A stretch of 64,000 nt of DNA, from NCBI RefSeq assembly GCF_039962255.1, contig NZ_JAMPKY010000010.1:1-64000 (forward strand). Reading direction: 5' to 3'. Numbering within the stretch: the first letter of the stretch is position 1; every line of letters starts with the position of its first letter. The DNA comes from Leptolyngbya subtilissima AS-A7. Its GTDB lineage: Bacteria > Cyanobacteriota > Cyanobacteriia > Phormidesmidales > Phormidesmidaceae. Below, one piece after another: positions 34,494 to 44,517 of this stretch. Position numbers and translations under genes: made by a program. The notes below the pieces were generated by a model, which worked only from the letters and a program-made list of their open reading frames with translations, made no database searches and was not told the DNA's origin.

Positions 34494-35546
34494 TTATAAA
34501 ATCAAATCCCAGGTGACGGGGGTGCCTGCTGGAGTGGCTTTTTTGACGGGTTTGCCAATCAAATCATCAAAATATTTGGGTGCCAAACCAAACCCGGGCC
34601 GAATGATGCGCAGGTTATTGGCGGTGAATACCTCACCTGCCTCCATAGGTTGCCCCACATACAGACTGCGCCTAAATCTTACCGATTTTTCTTCATCTTT
34701 CGTGGCCCCATAGCTGACCTGGCCCAACGACTGCCAGGCCCGCTCAGTCTCGACGACTAGCTGGTGCAGTTCGTCCGGCTCCATGGAAAAGGCCGAGTCT
34801 ACCCCACCATCGGCTCGGCTAAGGGTGAAGTGCTTTTCGATCAGGGTGGCCCCCAAGGCAACGCTGGCAACGGCAACGCCAATGCCCATAGTGTGATCTG
34901 ACAGACCTACCTGCACATCAAACAGCTGGCGCAGGTGGGGAATAGTCATAATGTTGGCGTTGGCAGGACTGGCCGGGTAGGTGCTAGTGCATTTAAGCAA
35001 GATCAAGTCTTGGCATCCGGCAGCACGAGCTGTGCGCACAGCTTCGTCCAGTTCGGCAATGGTTGCCATCCCGGTAGAGATAATCATAGGTTTGCCGGTG
35101 CTGGCCACTTTGCGAATCAGCGGCAGGTCGGTATTTTCAAACGAGGCTATTTTGTAGCAGGGGACATCGAGAGTTTCAAGAAAATCGACGGCGGTGGCAT
35201 CGAAAGGGCTGCTAAAGCCGACTAGGCCAAGCTCTTTGCAGCGATCGAAGATGGGCTGGTGCCATTCCCAAGGGGTATGAGCCTGTTGATATAAACTGTA
35301 AAGTGAATTCCCTTGCCAAAGACTATTAGGGTCTTTAATAAAGAACTCACCCTCTTTGATATCGAGAGTCATAGTATCAGCAGTGTAGGTTTGGATCTTC
35401 AAACCATGTGCCCCTGCCTTGGCTGCCGCATCCACAATTTCTAGCGCCCGAGCCAAAGACTGATTATGGTTGCCAGACATTTCAGCAATTACAAATGGCT
35501 GAGCAGTATCACCTAATTCATAATTGCAAATATTTATGGTCTTCAT
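34494..35546 (-). CDS. pseI: Pseudaminic acid synthase (NeuB/PseI family)
   Basis: The 350-residue enzyme condenses phosphoenolpyruvate with a 2,4-diacetamido-altrose to give pseudaminic acid. The NeuB-type barrel (about 15-270) shows IAEMSGNHNQSLARALEIVD, KIQTYTADTM, FSSPFDATAVDFLE, LLKCTSTYPA and GLSDHTMGIGVAVASVALGA. A C-terminal SAF antifreeze-like domain (about 290-350) begins near RRSLYVGQPMEAGEVFT. PseI and NeuB are close, but the neighbours PseB, PseC and PseG make pseudaminic acid the likely product. Spacing to the upstream pseG-H fusion is 12 bp. Confidence 0.92.
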   Translation of the reverse strand: MKTINICNYELGDTAQPFVIAEMSGNHNQSLARALEIVDAAAKAGAHGLKIQTYTADTMTLDIKEGEFFIKDPNSLWQGNSLYSLYQQAHTPWEWHQPIFDRCKELGLVGFSSPFDATAVDFLETLDVPCYKIASFENTDLPLIRKVASTGKPMIISTGMATIAELDEAVRTARAAGCQDLILLKCTSTYPASPANANIMTIPHLRQLFDVQVGLSDHTMGIGVAVASVALGATLIEKHFTLSRADGGVDSAFSMEPDELHQLVVETERAWQSLGQVSYGATKDEEKSVRFRRSLYVGQPMEAGEVFTANNLRIIRPGFGLAPKYFDDLIGKPVKKATPAGTPVTWDLIL

Positions 35547-35558
35547 GGGTTTACCAAA

Positions 35559-37073
35559 TTAAAAATAGTGATTTTGTTTTATTAAATGAATTGCACTTAG
35601 CTTGCTATTGCTAGTCTCTGAAAACGGCTTGTCAGTTTGCTTAAATCCTGCCTTTAGAAAGGCTTTAATAGATGCCAAGTTATCTTGCTTAACATATGCA
35701 TTTAACTGATGCAGTTTTGAATTTTTCAGCATCTTTGAGGAAGATTTTTCAATGATTGAACTGGCGTAACCCATCCCTCTATATTGACTAGCGATGTTAA
35801 TTGAGACCACGGCTTCATTTTTGGCATCAACTTCATACCGAATTAAACCAATAGGTTGATCTCTATTATTTAGAGCGATATATATTGTACAATTCTCAGA
35901 TTTAATCTTGGCATTAAACCATTGAATATGCTGGTGCCAAGAAATAAGTTCTGACGAGAATGAAGAAGCTCTAGTTACTGGATCATTAGCCCAATGCCAA
36001 AGCAGTAAGCAATCCTCTTCATTTACAGGTCTGAGCCTGATAAGACTCTCCTGTATAACCATCGCTAATCGCTCAGAGCCATATCCATCTACTAAGTTGC
36101 TGAATTTTTTCGATAGGCTCGAACGTAACTCCTGCTGCTTAAGGTATTTCTCTAAGCAATGAGCGAAAGAATTTATCTCAAAAGCTTCATGAGAGCTAAT
36201 GCTAACAACGACATCTAAGCTAGAGAGAGTTTTCACGATTGCAGTCTGGTTCTCGACCAATGTGATCACCATGCTTGGCAATCCCATAAAGGCAGTTTCC
36301 CAGCAGGTGCTTCCGCCTGCTGTAATTGCCAAATCAGCCCAAGCCATAAGTTCAGGCATGTTGGTCACGTTTTGCTTCAGGGTAATGCTTTTCTCCCAAC
36401 CTTTTACTGCTTGGGCTAACTCACTACAATGGGGGTTGCTAGCTCCGGCTACTACAACTGCCTCTAGCCCCGCAATCTTAGCCTCTTGCAACGCCTGAAT
36501 TACGGCCAAAGTAATGTTGTTGGGGTCAGATCCACCCAGAGTAACCAGCACCTTTGATGCTATGGGACTAATTTGCCGTTTCCAACTGCGCCAGGGCCAA
36601 AACTCCTCTCTCAGCAATGCATAGCGAGTGCCCAGCAACAACTTAGTATAAGATTCTCGGCTAGCGTAAATTTCTTCCTCAGCAGTAATATTTTGATTGA
36701 GGACTATGTCAGCCCAATAGTGCGTTGCGTGGCCATAATCATCCAGCACTAAAAGTTTTGTCCCTACATCCTTAAGCCATTTTTGGTACTCTGCACCAAA
36801 GTGGTAGCCGTCAACGACAACCCAATCAGCCTGCAAATCTTTTGCTAGAGCAATGGTGTTTTGGGCATCGGCCTCGCTGGCCCATGGCACAGACCCATAG
36901 CTCACCCCAACTCCTTCACTAGTTAGCCGCTGCGTTAGGGTAGCCCCTTCACACCCCATCAAAAAATGAGCTTGCCCCCCCTCAGCAAGGCAGGCTTGAG
37001 CCAAGGCTAGGCATCGCATTACGTGACCTGTTCCTATTTGTGTAGATGCATCAGCTCGAAACAAAACCTGCAT
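35559..37073 (-). CDS. pseG: PseG hydrolase fused to PseH-type acetyltransferase
   Basis: The 504-residue protein fuses two steps. Residues 1-340 are PseG, the UDP-sugar hydrolase of the pathway: FRADASTQIGTGHVMRCLALAQ, VVVDGYHFG, LLVLDDYGHATHYWADIVLN and VTLGGSDPNNIT. Residues 345-504 are a GNAT domain (RLRPVNEEDCLLLWHWANDP, QYRGMGYASSII) matching PseH, which acetylates the 4-amino group. In the usual order PseH acts before PseG, so the fusion could channel the intermediate. The segment is AT-rich and poor in HIP1 sites, unlike the flanking genes, which suggests transfer. It starts at ATG 37073, 2 nt after the cytidylyltransferase stop. Confidence 0.9.
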   Translation of the reverse strand: MQVLFRADASTQIGTGHVMRCLALAQACLAEGGQAHFLMGCEGATLTQRLTSEGVGVSYGSVPWASEADAQNTIALAKDLQADWVVVDGYHFGAEYQKWLKDVGTKLLVLDDYGHATHYWADIVLNQNITAEEEIYASRESYTKLLLGTRYALLREEFWPWRSWKRQISPIASKVLVTLGGSDPNNITLAVIQALQEAKIAGLEAVVVAGASNPHCSELAQAVKGWEKSITLKQNVTNMPELMAWADLAITAGGSTCWETAFMGLPSMVITLVENQTAIVKTLSSLDVVVSISSHEAFEINSFAHCLEKYLKQQELRSSLSKKFSNLVDGYGSERLAMVIQESLIRLRPVNEEDCLLLWHWANDPVTRASSFSSELISWHQHIQWFNAKIKSENCTIYIALNNRDQPIGLIRYEVDAKNEAVVSINIASQYRGMGYASSIIEKSSSKMLKNSKLHQLNAYVKQDNLASIKAFLKAGFKQTDKPFSETSNSKLSAIHLIKQNHYF

Positions 37074-37075
37074 AG

Positions 37076-37813
37076 CTACATTCCGTACAGCTTTTGCTCA
37101 ATGTGGCCATTAATTGCTGACCAGTCGGGGTGGCTTTCGATCACCCGCAGACAGTCTTGCAAATTGAATTTAGGCGAGAGGGGGTAAAGTTCCTCTAGCA
37201 TGCGCTTGATCAGCTCAAAATCTTCTGGGGTATCCACTGTCCAGCGATGGTGGCTGAGGTCTTCGGAATAGATAACATGGCCGAGAGAATAGCGCTTTGG
37301 ATGGTTGTAGATAAATGGCGTCACATGTTCTCGCTCCGGTGGTTCGGTGGTTTCTCGATAGGCTTGCTCTAAGGCCCAAGTCGGCAAAACCTCGATATCC
37401 ATGCCCCGTGGGTAGGTGCGCTTGAGCGCGTTAGAGACATAGTCGTAGCGATCGCACTCGGCCGCATAAACCTGTATGACCTCATCAATAACCTCTGGAT
37501 CAATTAGCGGGCAGTCTGAGGTCACACGCACCACAATATCTGATTGGGCGGCCTGAGCTGCCCCGTAGTAGCGCGACAAAACATCCTGCTCAGAGCCTCT
37601 AAAATAATCAACTTCTAAGGCCTTACACAGCTCAACAATTGGGTTGTCAGAATCGTTTTCAGTGGTGGCAATCACAATGCTGTCGGCGGTTTTTACCCGC
37701 TTGAGCCGCTCAATTTGATAAGCTAGCAGTGGTTTATCCAGCACGGGTTTAAGCACCTTACCGGGTAAACGAGTTGAGGTCATGCGGGCCTGCACAATAA
37801 TAGCTGTCGTCAT
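37076..37813 (-). CDS. SpsF-type cytidylyltransferase (CMP-pseudaminic acid step)
   Basis: The 245-residue nucleotidyltransferase of the SpsF/CTP-transferase-3 type starts MTTAIIVQARMTSTRLPGKVL, with IVRVTSDCPLIDPEVIDEVI (about 92-112) in the middle. In this cluster it is best placed as the enzyme that activates pseudaminic acid with CTP, filling the PseF role. It is not the NeuA-like PseF of Campylobacter, so the assignment rests on position. Its start overlaps the pseC stop by 4 nt and its stop is 2 nt from pseG. Confidence 0.82.
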   Translation of the reverse strand: MTTAIIVQARMTSTRLPGKVLKPVLDKPLLAYQIERLKRVKTADSIVIATTENDSDNPIVELCKALEVDYFRGSEQDVLSRYYGAAQAAQSDIVVRVTSDCPLIDPEVIDEVIQVYAAECDRYDYVSNALKRTYPRGMDIEVLPTWALEQAYRETTEPPEREHVTPFIYNHPKRYSLGHVIYSEDLSHHRWTVDTPEDFELIKRMLEELYPLSPKFNLQDCLRVIESHPDWSAINGHIEQKLYGM

Positions 37814-38976
37814 GTCAGGCACGCCCGTAAACAATCGACAATATAATCTTGCTCGTCCAAGCTCATTTCGTAGTGCAGCGGCAGACTTATAGCTTCGCGG
37901 TAATATTGCTCTGCTTCTGGAAAGTCGCCGGGCCGAAAACCAAGGGTTTGATAGTAGGGCTGGGTATGCACAGGAATATAGTGCAGGTTTACCCCAATAC
38001 CCTTGTCCCGCAGGGTTTCAAACACCTGCCGATGGCTCAGCTGAAGGGTATTTAGCATGAGCCGAATCACAAACAGGTGCCAACTGGAGGCCGTCTCAGG
38101 GGGCTGAACAGGCAGCATGATCGGCAAACCTTGCAGGAGTTCGAAGTAGCGATCGGCCAGCATCTGACGACGCTGCACAAAGGCGGGCAGCCGCTGCATT
38201 TGGCTGGTTCCCAAAGCCGCTTGAATGTCGGTCATTCTGTAGTTAAATCCCAGCTCTAGCTGCTCGTAGTACCAGGGGCCGTGGCTTTCGCCCTGCATTT
38301 GCTCAGGCTCTCGGGTAATACCGTGGCTGCGGAAGCGAATCAGCTTTTCGTAAAGAGCTTTTTGGTTAGTCAGCACCATGCCGCCCTCCCCAGTAGTGAC
38401 AATTTTGACCGGGTGAAAGCTGAACACTGCCATGTCGGAAAACTGGCAGCAGCCCACAGGCCTACCCCGATACTGCCCGCCAATAGCGTGGGAAGCATCT
38501 TCGATCACGGTAAAGTCGTACTGTTGGGCGAGGGAAGAGATCGCCTCCATATCGCAAGACTGCCCCGCAAAATGCACGGGCACGACCACCTTAGGTAGGG
38601 TGCCGTCTTGTTGCACCCAGCTCAATTTTTGCTGTAGTAGGGCAATGTCGAGATTATAAGTCTTAGGATCAATGTCTACAAAATCGACTGTGGCTCCGCA
38701 GTACAAACCACAGTTGGCCGAGGCTACAAAGGTATTGGGTGAAGTCCAAAGCGTATCTCTAGAGCCGAGTTCTGCAGCCAAGCAGGCAATGTGGAGCGCC
38801 GCAGTGGCGCTGGAGACGGCTACGGCATAGCTAACGCCGCAGTAATCAGCTACGGCCTGCTCAAATTGGGCGATCGCAGGCCCTTGGGTTAACCAGTCAG
38901 ACTTCAGCACTGCAACCACGGCATCAATGTCCTGCTGGCTAATGCTCTGCCGACCATAGGGGATAAAAGGTGTCAT
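37810..38976 (-). CDS. pseC: UDP-4-amino-4,6-dideoxy-N-acetyl-altrosamine transaminase
   Basis: The 388-residue PLP aminotransferase of the DegT family fits the PseC branch, starting TPFIPYGRQSISQQDIDAVV. SSATAALHIACLA (about 55-67), TVIEDASHAIGGQYRGRPVG (about 155-174) and the PLP-lysine segment SFHPVKIVTTGEGGMVLTN (about 186-204) are present. It converts the PseB 4-keto product to the 4-amino sugar using glutamate. PseB is immediately upstream with 3 bp between genes, and the cytidylyltransferase overlaps its stop. Length and order match the standard pathway. Confidence 0.93.
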   Translation of the reverse strand: MTPFIPYGRQSISQQDIDAVVAVLKSDWLTQGPAIAQFEQAVADYCGVSYAVAVSSATAALHIACLAAELGSRDTLWTSPNTFVASANCGLYCGATVDFVDIDPKTYNLDIALLQQKLSWVQQDGTLPKVVVPVHFAGQSCDMEAISSLAQQYDFTVIEDASHAIGGQYRGRPVGCCQFSDMAVFSFHPVKIVTTGEGGMVLTNQKALYEKLIRFRSHGITREPEQMQGESHGPWYYEQLELGFNYRMTDIQAALGTSQMQRLPAFVQRRQMLADRYFELLQGLPIMLPVQPPETASSWHLFVIRLMLNTLQLSHRQVFETLRDKGIGVNLHYIPVHTQPYYQTLGFRPGDFPEAEQYYREAISLPLHYEMSLDEQDYIVDCLRACLT

Positions 38977-38979
38977 CAG

Positions 38980-39996
38980 CTAAGCAGAAAAGTGAGGATC
39001 AATATGCAGTTTGATGAGGCTTTGCAGCTCCTCAACGCTGAGAAACTTTTCGTTTTGTCCCGAGTTGTAGCTAAACCCTGGTTCTACAGGTTTAGCATTC
39101 ATCTTCTTGCAGTACTCTTCGATGGAGTACGCCCCCTGAATTGGCAAAATAGCGTAGTAATGGCCGAGGTCTACGGTGGTAAAAGAGTCTGAGGTTGTAA
39201 TCATCTCTTCGTGAATTTTTTCACCAGGTCTAACGCCTACAACTGGGTACTCGCAGTCAGGGCCAATGGCCTTGGCTACGTCAGTGATCAAATAAGACGG
39301 AATGCGCGGCACAAAAACTTCTCCTCCCCAAGCGTGTTTAATCGCCCAAAGCACCATATCAACTCCCTCTTCAAGGGAAATATTAAACCGAGTCATGGCG
39401 GGGTCTGTGATAGGCAAAATACCTTCCTTGCGCTTGCCTAGAAAAAACGGTATTACCGACCCGCGAGAGCCCATTACATTGCCGTAGCGGACAACGGAAA
39501 AGCTGAGTTTGCGAATACCCTTAATGTTATTAGCGGCGATGAATAGTTTGTCTGAGCAAAGCTTAGTAGCTCCGTAAAGATTGATTGGGGCTGCTGCTTT
39601 GTCGGTAGAAAGAGCAATGACCTTCTTAACACCGGTACTCAGGGATGCCTCGATCACATTTTCAGCACCTAAGACATTTGTTCTGATACATTCTATCGGG
39701 TTATATTCAGCGGTGGGCACCTGTTTTAAGGCTGCCGCATGGATGACAATGTCAATCCGTTCAAAGGCACGAATTAGTCGCTGCTGATCTCTTACATCAC
39801 CAATGAAATATCGAATGCCTGGATATTTTGACTGAGGAAATATCTGTGCCATCTCAAACTGCTTGAGTTCGTCTCTAGAGTAGATGACGAGTCGTTTGAT
39901 ATTAGGAAATTTTTCGAGGATAGTGCCAACAAACTTTTTCCCAAAGGAACCGGTGCCGCCGGTTACCAAAATAGATGTATCTTCAGTAATTTTCAT
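38980..39996 (-). CDS. pseB: UDP-GlcNAc C4,6-dehydratase / C5-epimerase (inverting)
   Basis: The 338-residue extended SDR enzyme makes the first intermediate of pseudaminic acid from UDP-GlcNAc. The NAD(P) motif is LVTGGTGSFGKKF (about 10-22). Catalytic residues lie in LSTDKAAAPINLYGATKL (about 130-147), and SVVRYGNVMGSRGSVIPFF is conserved. It is a short soluble enzyme, unlike the membrane-anchored retaining relatives such as WbpM, which supports the inverting PseB role. It is the first sugar-biosynthesis gene after the ABC ATPase, with 33 bp between them. Confidence 0.93.
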   Translation of the reverse strand: MKITEDTSILVTGGTGSFGKKFVGTILEKFPNIKRLVIYSRDELKQFEMAQIFPQSKYPGIRYFIGDVRDQQRLIRAFERIDIVIHAAALKQVPTAEYNPIECIRTNVLGAENVIEASLSTGVKKVIALSTDKAAAPINLYGATKLCSDKLFIAANNIKGIRKLSFSVVRYGNVMGSRGSVIPFFLGKRKEGILPITDPAMTRFNISLEEGVDMVLWAIKHAWGGEVFVPRIPSYLITDVAKAIGPDCEYPVVGVRPGEKIHEEMITTSDSFTTVDLGHYYAILPIQGAYSIEEYCKKMNAKPVEPGFSYNSGQNEKFLSVEELQSLIKLHIDPHFSA

Positions 39997-40029
39997 GGGT
40001 AGATGGTTTCGATACGTAGCGATCTTTTG

Positions 40030-41364
40030 TTACAGCTCGGTTTGAGCAAGAACGGTCTTGTCTAAATTGTCGCCTTGAAAAGCTTGCCACCGGCTAGGTG
40101 TATAAACTTGCGTGTTGGTGGAATACCGCTCGAAATAAGCGTAGCGATTGGTAATTTGCGACTCTTGAACGGCAAATCCTGTTGCCTCATGGACGGCATC
40201 GTCGTAGGATTCTCCTTGCTTTTTGACCCAGACATTAATCAAGTATTCTCCTGGAAACAAATGAATGGAGGGTACAGAAGCCTCAATCGTATATGGACCT
40301 GAAGTAGTCACATTCAGATCATCTTCCCAGTTAGAAACTAAGTAGTGCAGCCTAACGCCGTGCAGATTGCAGATAGCAATGCCAATCTCATAGCTGTCGC
40401 TTGGCATCTTAAAGTCGATCTCAAGTCTAAAGTTGACCGGTTGCCCCATTTGGAGCGTGGTGACACAGTTGCCGTCACCATCTAGAAGACTGAGGCTTTT
40501 TAGGGTTGCATACTGCCTTGGGCCGTACCGCTCTTTTGAGCGGGTTGAGAGGTCAACGTATGCTGAGGCAACTAGATTGGTCTCAGAGACGTACTTAGCG
40601 ATCGCAGTACGAGCATCGCCCCGAAACGACACTTGCCCGTCGCTCAGCATCAGAGCCGTTTGACACAGAGATTCTACTGCAGTCATGTTGTGGCTCACAA
40701 AGAGAACGGTCCTACCCTCTTGCTTGGCCACATCACCCATTTTGCCTAAGCACTTTTTTTGAAAAGCGGCATCGCCTACTGCCAGCACTTCATCAACCAC
40801 TAAAATCTCAGGTTCTAAATGGGCAGCTACGGCAAAGGCAAGCCGAACATACATGCCGCTGGAATAGCGCTTAACCGGCGTGTCTAAAAACCTAGAGACT
40901 TCTGCAAACTCTACGATTTCATCAAACCTGCGATTAATTTCTACCCGACTCATGCCCAAAATTGCGCCGTTTAGAAAAATATTCTCGCGCCCAGTTAGTT
41001 CAGGGTGAAACCCAGTGCCCACCTCTAACAAACTGGCCACCCGTCCCCGCAGGCGTACTCGCCCCGTCGTAGGTTCGGTAATGCGGCTAAGAATTTTGAG
41101 CAGTGTGGACTTGCCCGCCCCATTGCGGCCAATAATGCCGACAACTTCGCCCTGCTTTACCTCAAAAGAAACATCCTTCAGCGCCCAAAACTCGTCGTGT
41201 TGATGTTTGACACTGGGCTTGAGCGGATGGCGCAGGCGACGGCTAAAAGATTTGACTCTATCAGCAAGGACATCGCGTAAGGCTACATAGCGAGAGCTGC
41301 CCTGCTGCTGGCCAAGGACATACTTCTTGCCGAGGTTCTCGACTTGAATGACTGAGTCTGACAT
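40030..41364 (-). CDS. Polysaccharide-export ABC ATPase (Wzt/TagH-like) with C-terminal glycan-binding domain
   Basis: The 444-residue ATPase starts at ATG 41364 (MSDSVIQVENLGKKYVLG). Walker A GIIGRNGAGKSTLLK (about 75-90), signature YSSGMYVRLAFAVAAHL (about 170-186) and Walker B ILVVDEVLAVGD are intact. Residues 280-444 form a Wzt-type beta-sandwich that in homologues recognises the glycan end. These ATPases drive export of finished O-antigen or capsule with a Wzm-type permease. No permease gene is visible beside it; leuS is the next gene upstream. It heads the polysaccharide run, 33 bp before pseB. Confidence 0.92.
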   Translation of the reverse strand: MSDSVIQVENLGKKYVLGQQQGSSRYVALRDVLADRVKSFSRRLRHPLKPSVKHQHDEFWALKDVSFEVKQGEVVGIIGRNGAGKSTLLKILSRITEPTTGRVRLRGRVASLLEVGTGFHPELTGRENIFLNGAILGMSRVEINRRFDEIVEFAEVSRFLDTPVKRYSSGMYVRLAFAVAAHLEPEILVVDEVLAVGDAAFQKKCLGKMGDVAKQEGRTVLFVSHNMTAVESLCQTALMLSDGQVSFRGDARTAIAKYVSETNLVASAYVDLSTRSKERYGPRQYATLKSLSLLDGDGNCVTTLQMGQPVNFRLEIDFKMPSDSYEIGIAICNLHGVRLHYLVSNWEDDLNVTTSGPYTIEASVPSIHLFPGEYLINVWVKKQGESYDDAVHEATGFAVQESQITNRYAYFERYSTNTQVYTPSRWQAFQGDNLDKTVLAQTEL

Positions 41365-41738
41365 TAAGGGGCTGTGGAACGGGGGCAGTTCACCTAGCTG
41401 GCGCATCCGCCATTGTGCTCATTGTGCCCCTAGGCTTTATGAAAGTTGCATGAGTTTATATAACGTCAGCAAAGGTGCGATCCATGCGGCAGAAATACAA
41501 TATTTCGATGACCAGCATCAGCAAAAAACTAGGCTAGTACAACGATACGTCACGACAAATGCTAACTCAGCGAAAGCTGTCGATTAGCCCCTACCAGAGG
41601 ATTGAGGGAATATGGCGATCGCTAATGATGCTGGTGCTAAAGCCCACCGTGACATGGTAGAGGCTAAACCAAACTAAATAACGGCACCACGCAGCGAAAG
41701 CCGCTGTATTGCATAAGGTGAACTGTAAAACAGGCTCT
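41365..41738. other. 374-bp spacer between the polysaccharide run and leuS
   Basis: This is the probable promoter region of the polysaccharide operon. A tiny frame at 41612-41677 (22 codons, MAIANDAGAKAHRDMVEA, with GGGA upstream) is open on the plus strand but matches nothing known. No RNA gene or repeat family was recognised. Confidence 0.5.
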
Positions 41739-44330
41739 TTACCCCGCTACTACAAAGTTCACTAGCTTGCCCGGCACCACGATCACCTTCTTGATCTCCT
41801 TGCCTTCAAGGTAGCGCTGGGCGACCTCAGATTCGCGGGCGTAGGTTTCTAGCGCCGCTTTGTCGGAGTCGGCGGGCACCTCTAGAGTGCCGCGCGTTTT
41901 GCCCATAATTTGGATGACCAGCGTGATCTCATCCACCACCAAGGCCGTGGGGTCAAACACAGGCCAGGGGGCGCGGTGGATCGAGTCGATGTTACCCAAC
42001 TGGTGCCACAGTTCATCGGCCATGTGGGGCGCAAAGGGGGCCAGCAGCAGCACTAGCGCGCGCACACCCTCGGTATAGACAGGGGAATTCTTAGCAGCAG
42101 AATCCGTGAGGGCGTTGCTGAGCTTCATAAGCTCTGAAACGGCGGTGTTGAACTGGTAGTCGCCATCGATGTCTTCAGTGATCGCTTGAATGGCGGTGTG
42201 GATGGCGCGACGCAGGGTTTTCTCATCCTTGGAGAGATCGGCGGCTGTATCCCCGGAGGACGAACCACCGTTCGCCCCTACGCTGGCGAGGTATTCGGTG
42301 ACTAGCCGCCAAACCCGGTTGAGAAAACGAAACTGACCTTCCACATCGGCGTCATCCCACTCCAGGTCTTTTTCGGGCGGGGCTTTGAAGAGAATAAACA
42401 TGCGGGCGGTGTCGGCCCCGTACTTGGCCAGCACCGATTTGGGGTCTACGCCGTTGTACTTCGACTTCGACATTTTTTCGTAGAACACCTCCAGGGCGTC
42501 GCCCGTGTCAGGATCCACAGGGTTCGTAGGATCAGCGACGTTTTCTGGGGCGACGTATTTGCCGGTCTTAGGGTTTTTGTAGGTGGTGTTTTGCACCATG
42601 CCCTGGGTCAGCAGCCGCTCAAAGGGTTCATCACAGGAGAGCAGGCCGCGATCGCGCAGCACCTTGGTAATAAACCGCGAGTAAAGCAGGTGCAAAATAG
42701 CATGCTCAATGCCGCCCACGTACTGATCTACTGGCATCCAGCCGTTGGCCTGGGCTTGAGCAAAGACCTGCTCGGGGTTCTTGGCATCGGTGTAGCGCAA
42801 AAAGTACCAGGACGAGTCGATAAAAGTGTCCATGGTGTCGGTTTCGCGCCGGGCGGGGCGGTTGCAGGTGGGGCAGGGCACATTCACCCAGTCGCCTAAC
42901 TGAGCCAGGGGCGAGGCTCCCCGCCCCGAAAATTCCACATCCTCGGGTAGGGTCACCGGCAGCTGCTCGTCGGGCACCGGCACAATGCCGCACTCGGGGC
43001 AGTGCACCACCGGAATCGGAACGCCCCAGTAGCGCTGGCGGGAAATCAGCCAGTCGCGCAGGCGGTAGTTGGCTTCGCCTTGGCCTTTGTCGTTAGATTC
43101 GAGCCAGTGAATGGCGGCTGGGACGCTTTCGGCTTCACCTTTGCCCGCTGGAATGTCATTGAGCGGCCCGGAGTTGATCATGACGCCTTCTCCGGCCCAA
43201 GCGGCGGTCATGGTGTTGCCGTCGAGAGATTCTCCCACCGGTTGCACCACGACCTTGACGGGCAGGCCAAACTTGCGGGCAAACTCAAAGTCGCGCTGGT
43301 CATGAGCGGGCACCGCCATAATCGCCCCGGTACCGTAGCCCATCAGCACATAGTCTGCGATCCAGATGGGAATTTTGACATCGTTGACGGGGTTCACGGC
43401 ATAGCTGCCCGTCCACACGCCGGTTTTTTCGCGGTCTTCGGCGGTGCGATCGATCTCGCTTTTAGCGGCGGCGGCCTTGCGGTAGTCGTCTACGGCAGCA
43501 ACGCGATCGGGCGCAGTTAGCTTCTCCACCAGTGGATGCTCGGGCGACAGCACCATAAAGGTCGCCCCCCACAGGGTATCGGGCCGGGTGGTGAATACGG
43601 GCAGGGCATCCCCCGCCTCGCTTTTGAAGACTACCCGTGCCCCGGTCGATTTACCAATCCAGTTGGCCTGCATGGTGCGCACCCGCTCAGGCCAGCCGGG
43701 CAGCTTATTCAGGTCTTGCAGCAGCTCTTCGGCGTAGTCGGTAATTTTGAGGAACCACTGGCGCAGCAGCTTTTTCTCGACGATCGCCCCCGATCGCCAC
43801 GACTTCCCCTCGCTGTCTACCTGCTCGTTGGCCAGCACCGTCTGATCGATGGGGTCCCAGTTGACTGCCGCCTCTTTCTGATAGGCCAGCCCCATCTGCA
43901 GCATCTGAATAAAAATCCACTGGGTCCAGCGATAGTAGTCGGGGGCACAGGTAGCCACCTCGCGCTCCCAGTCGTAGGAAAGGCCCAGTTCTTGCAGCTG
44001 CGCCCTCATCTGGTCAATATTTTGGTAGGTCCACTTGGCTGGGTGAATGCCGCGATCGATCGCCGCATTCTCCGCTGGTAGACCAAAGGCATCCCAGCCC
44101 ATGGGATGCAGCACCCGGTAGCCCTGCATGCGCCGCACCCGCGCCACCACATCGGTAATCGTGTAGTTGCGCACATGACCCATGTGCAGGTTCCCCGACG
44201 GGTACGGAAACATCGACAGCGCATAGAACTTAGGTTGATCGGGATTCTCGATCGCCCGATCTAGCCCTTGCTTGGCCCAAGCCTGCTGCCACTTCTTCTC
44301 GATGTCTGCGGGGATATATTTGGACTCCAC
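41739..44330 (-). CDS. leuS: Leucyl-tRNA synthetase
   Basis: The 863-residue class I synthetase charges tRNA-Leu. The HIGH-type motif is [19 protein letters not shown] (about 42-60), the KMSKS loop [11 protein letters not shown] (about 630), and a large CP1 editing domain lies between about 220 and 420. The zinc-type cysteines [12 protein letters not shown] and [10 protein letters not shown] are present. The C-terminal ValRS/LeuRS-like extension ends [20 protein letters not shown]. Length is typical. The gene is upstream of the polysaccharide run in the same direction, 374 bp away, so it is probably transcribed separately. Confidence 0.97.
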   Translation of the reverse strand: MESKYIPADIEKKWQQAWAKQGLDRAIENPDQPKFYALSMFPYPSGNLHMGHVRNYTITDVVARVRRMQGYRVLHPMGWDAFGLPAENAAIDRGIHPAKWTYQNIDQMRAQLQELGLSYDWEREVATCAPDYYRWTQWIFIQMLQMGLAYQKEAAVNWDPIDQTVLANEQVDSEGKSWRSGAIVEKKLLRQWFLKITDYAEELLQDLNKLPGWPERVRTMQANWIGKSTGARVVFKSEAGDALPVFTTRPDTLWGATFMVLSPEHPLVEKLTAPDRVAAVDDYRKAAAAKSEIDRTAEDREKTGVWTGSYAVNPVNDVKIPIWIADYVLMGYGTGAIMAVPAHDQRDFEFARKFGLPVKVVVQPVGESLDGNTMTAAWAGEGVMINSGPLNDIPAGKGEAESVPAAIHWLESNDKGQGEANYRLRDWLISRQRYWGVPIPVVHCPECGIVPVPDEQLPVTLPEDVEFSGRGASPLAQLGDWVNVPCPTCNRPARRETDTMDTFIDSSWYFLRYTDAKNPEQVFAQAQANGWMPVDQYVGGIEHAILHLLYSRFITKVLRDRGLLSCDEPFERLLTQGMVQNTTYKNPKTGKYVAPENVADPTNPVDPDTGDALEVFYEKMSKSKYNGVDPKSVLAKYGADTARMFILFKAPPEKDLEWDDADVEGQFRFLNRVWRLVTEYLASVGANGGSSSGDTAADLSKDEKTLRRAIHTAIQAITEDIDGDYQFNTAVSELMKLSNALTDSAAKNSPVYTEGVRALVLLLAPFAPHMADELWHQLGNIDSIHRAPWPVFDPTALVVDEITLVIQIMGKTRGTLEVPADSDKAALETYARESEVAQRYLEGKEIKKVIVVPGKLVNFVVAG

Positions 44331-44410
44331 GTCCTTGACTCCTAATGCTGCACTGGTGCGATGTTCCCCATCATAGCGATCAGTGGCGGCAGGGGGGAAA
44401 GTTGGCGCTG

Positions 44411-44517
44411 TGGAGTAATGGAGTAGGGGAGTGATGGAGTATGGAGGTGGGGAGTAATGGGAACACTATTACCCCATTACCCGATCACTCCATTACCCCT
44501 CCTACTCCTATCACTCC
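44411..44517. repeat. Imperfect inverted repeat of GGAGTAATGG-type units
   Basis: GTAATGGG (44454-44461) pairs with CCCATTAC (44473-44480). Further GGAGT and ATGGAG units on the left match ACTCC and CTCCAT units on the right. It fills the spacer between cpcT and leuS and resembles short-sequence intergenic repeats of cyanobacteria. Confidence 0.65.

Noticed and set aside
41612..41677. Micro-gene of 21 residues
   Set aside because: It has a fair ribosome-binding site but no recognisable product and no evidence of conservation.
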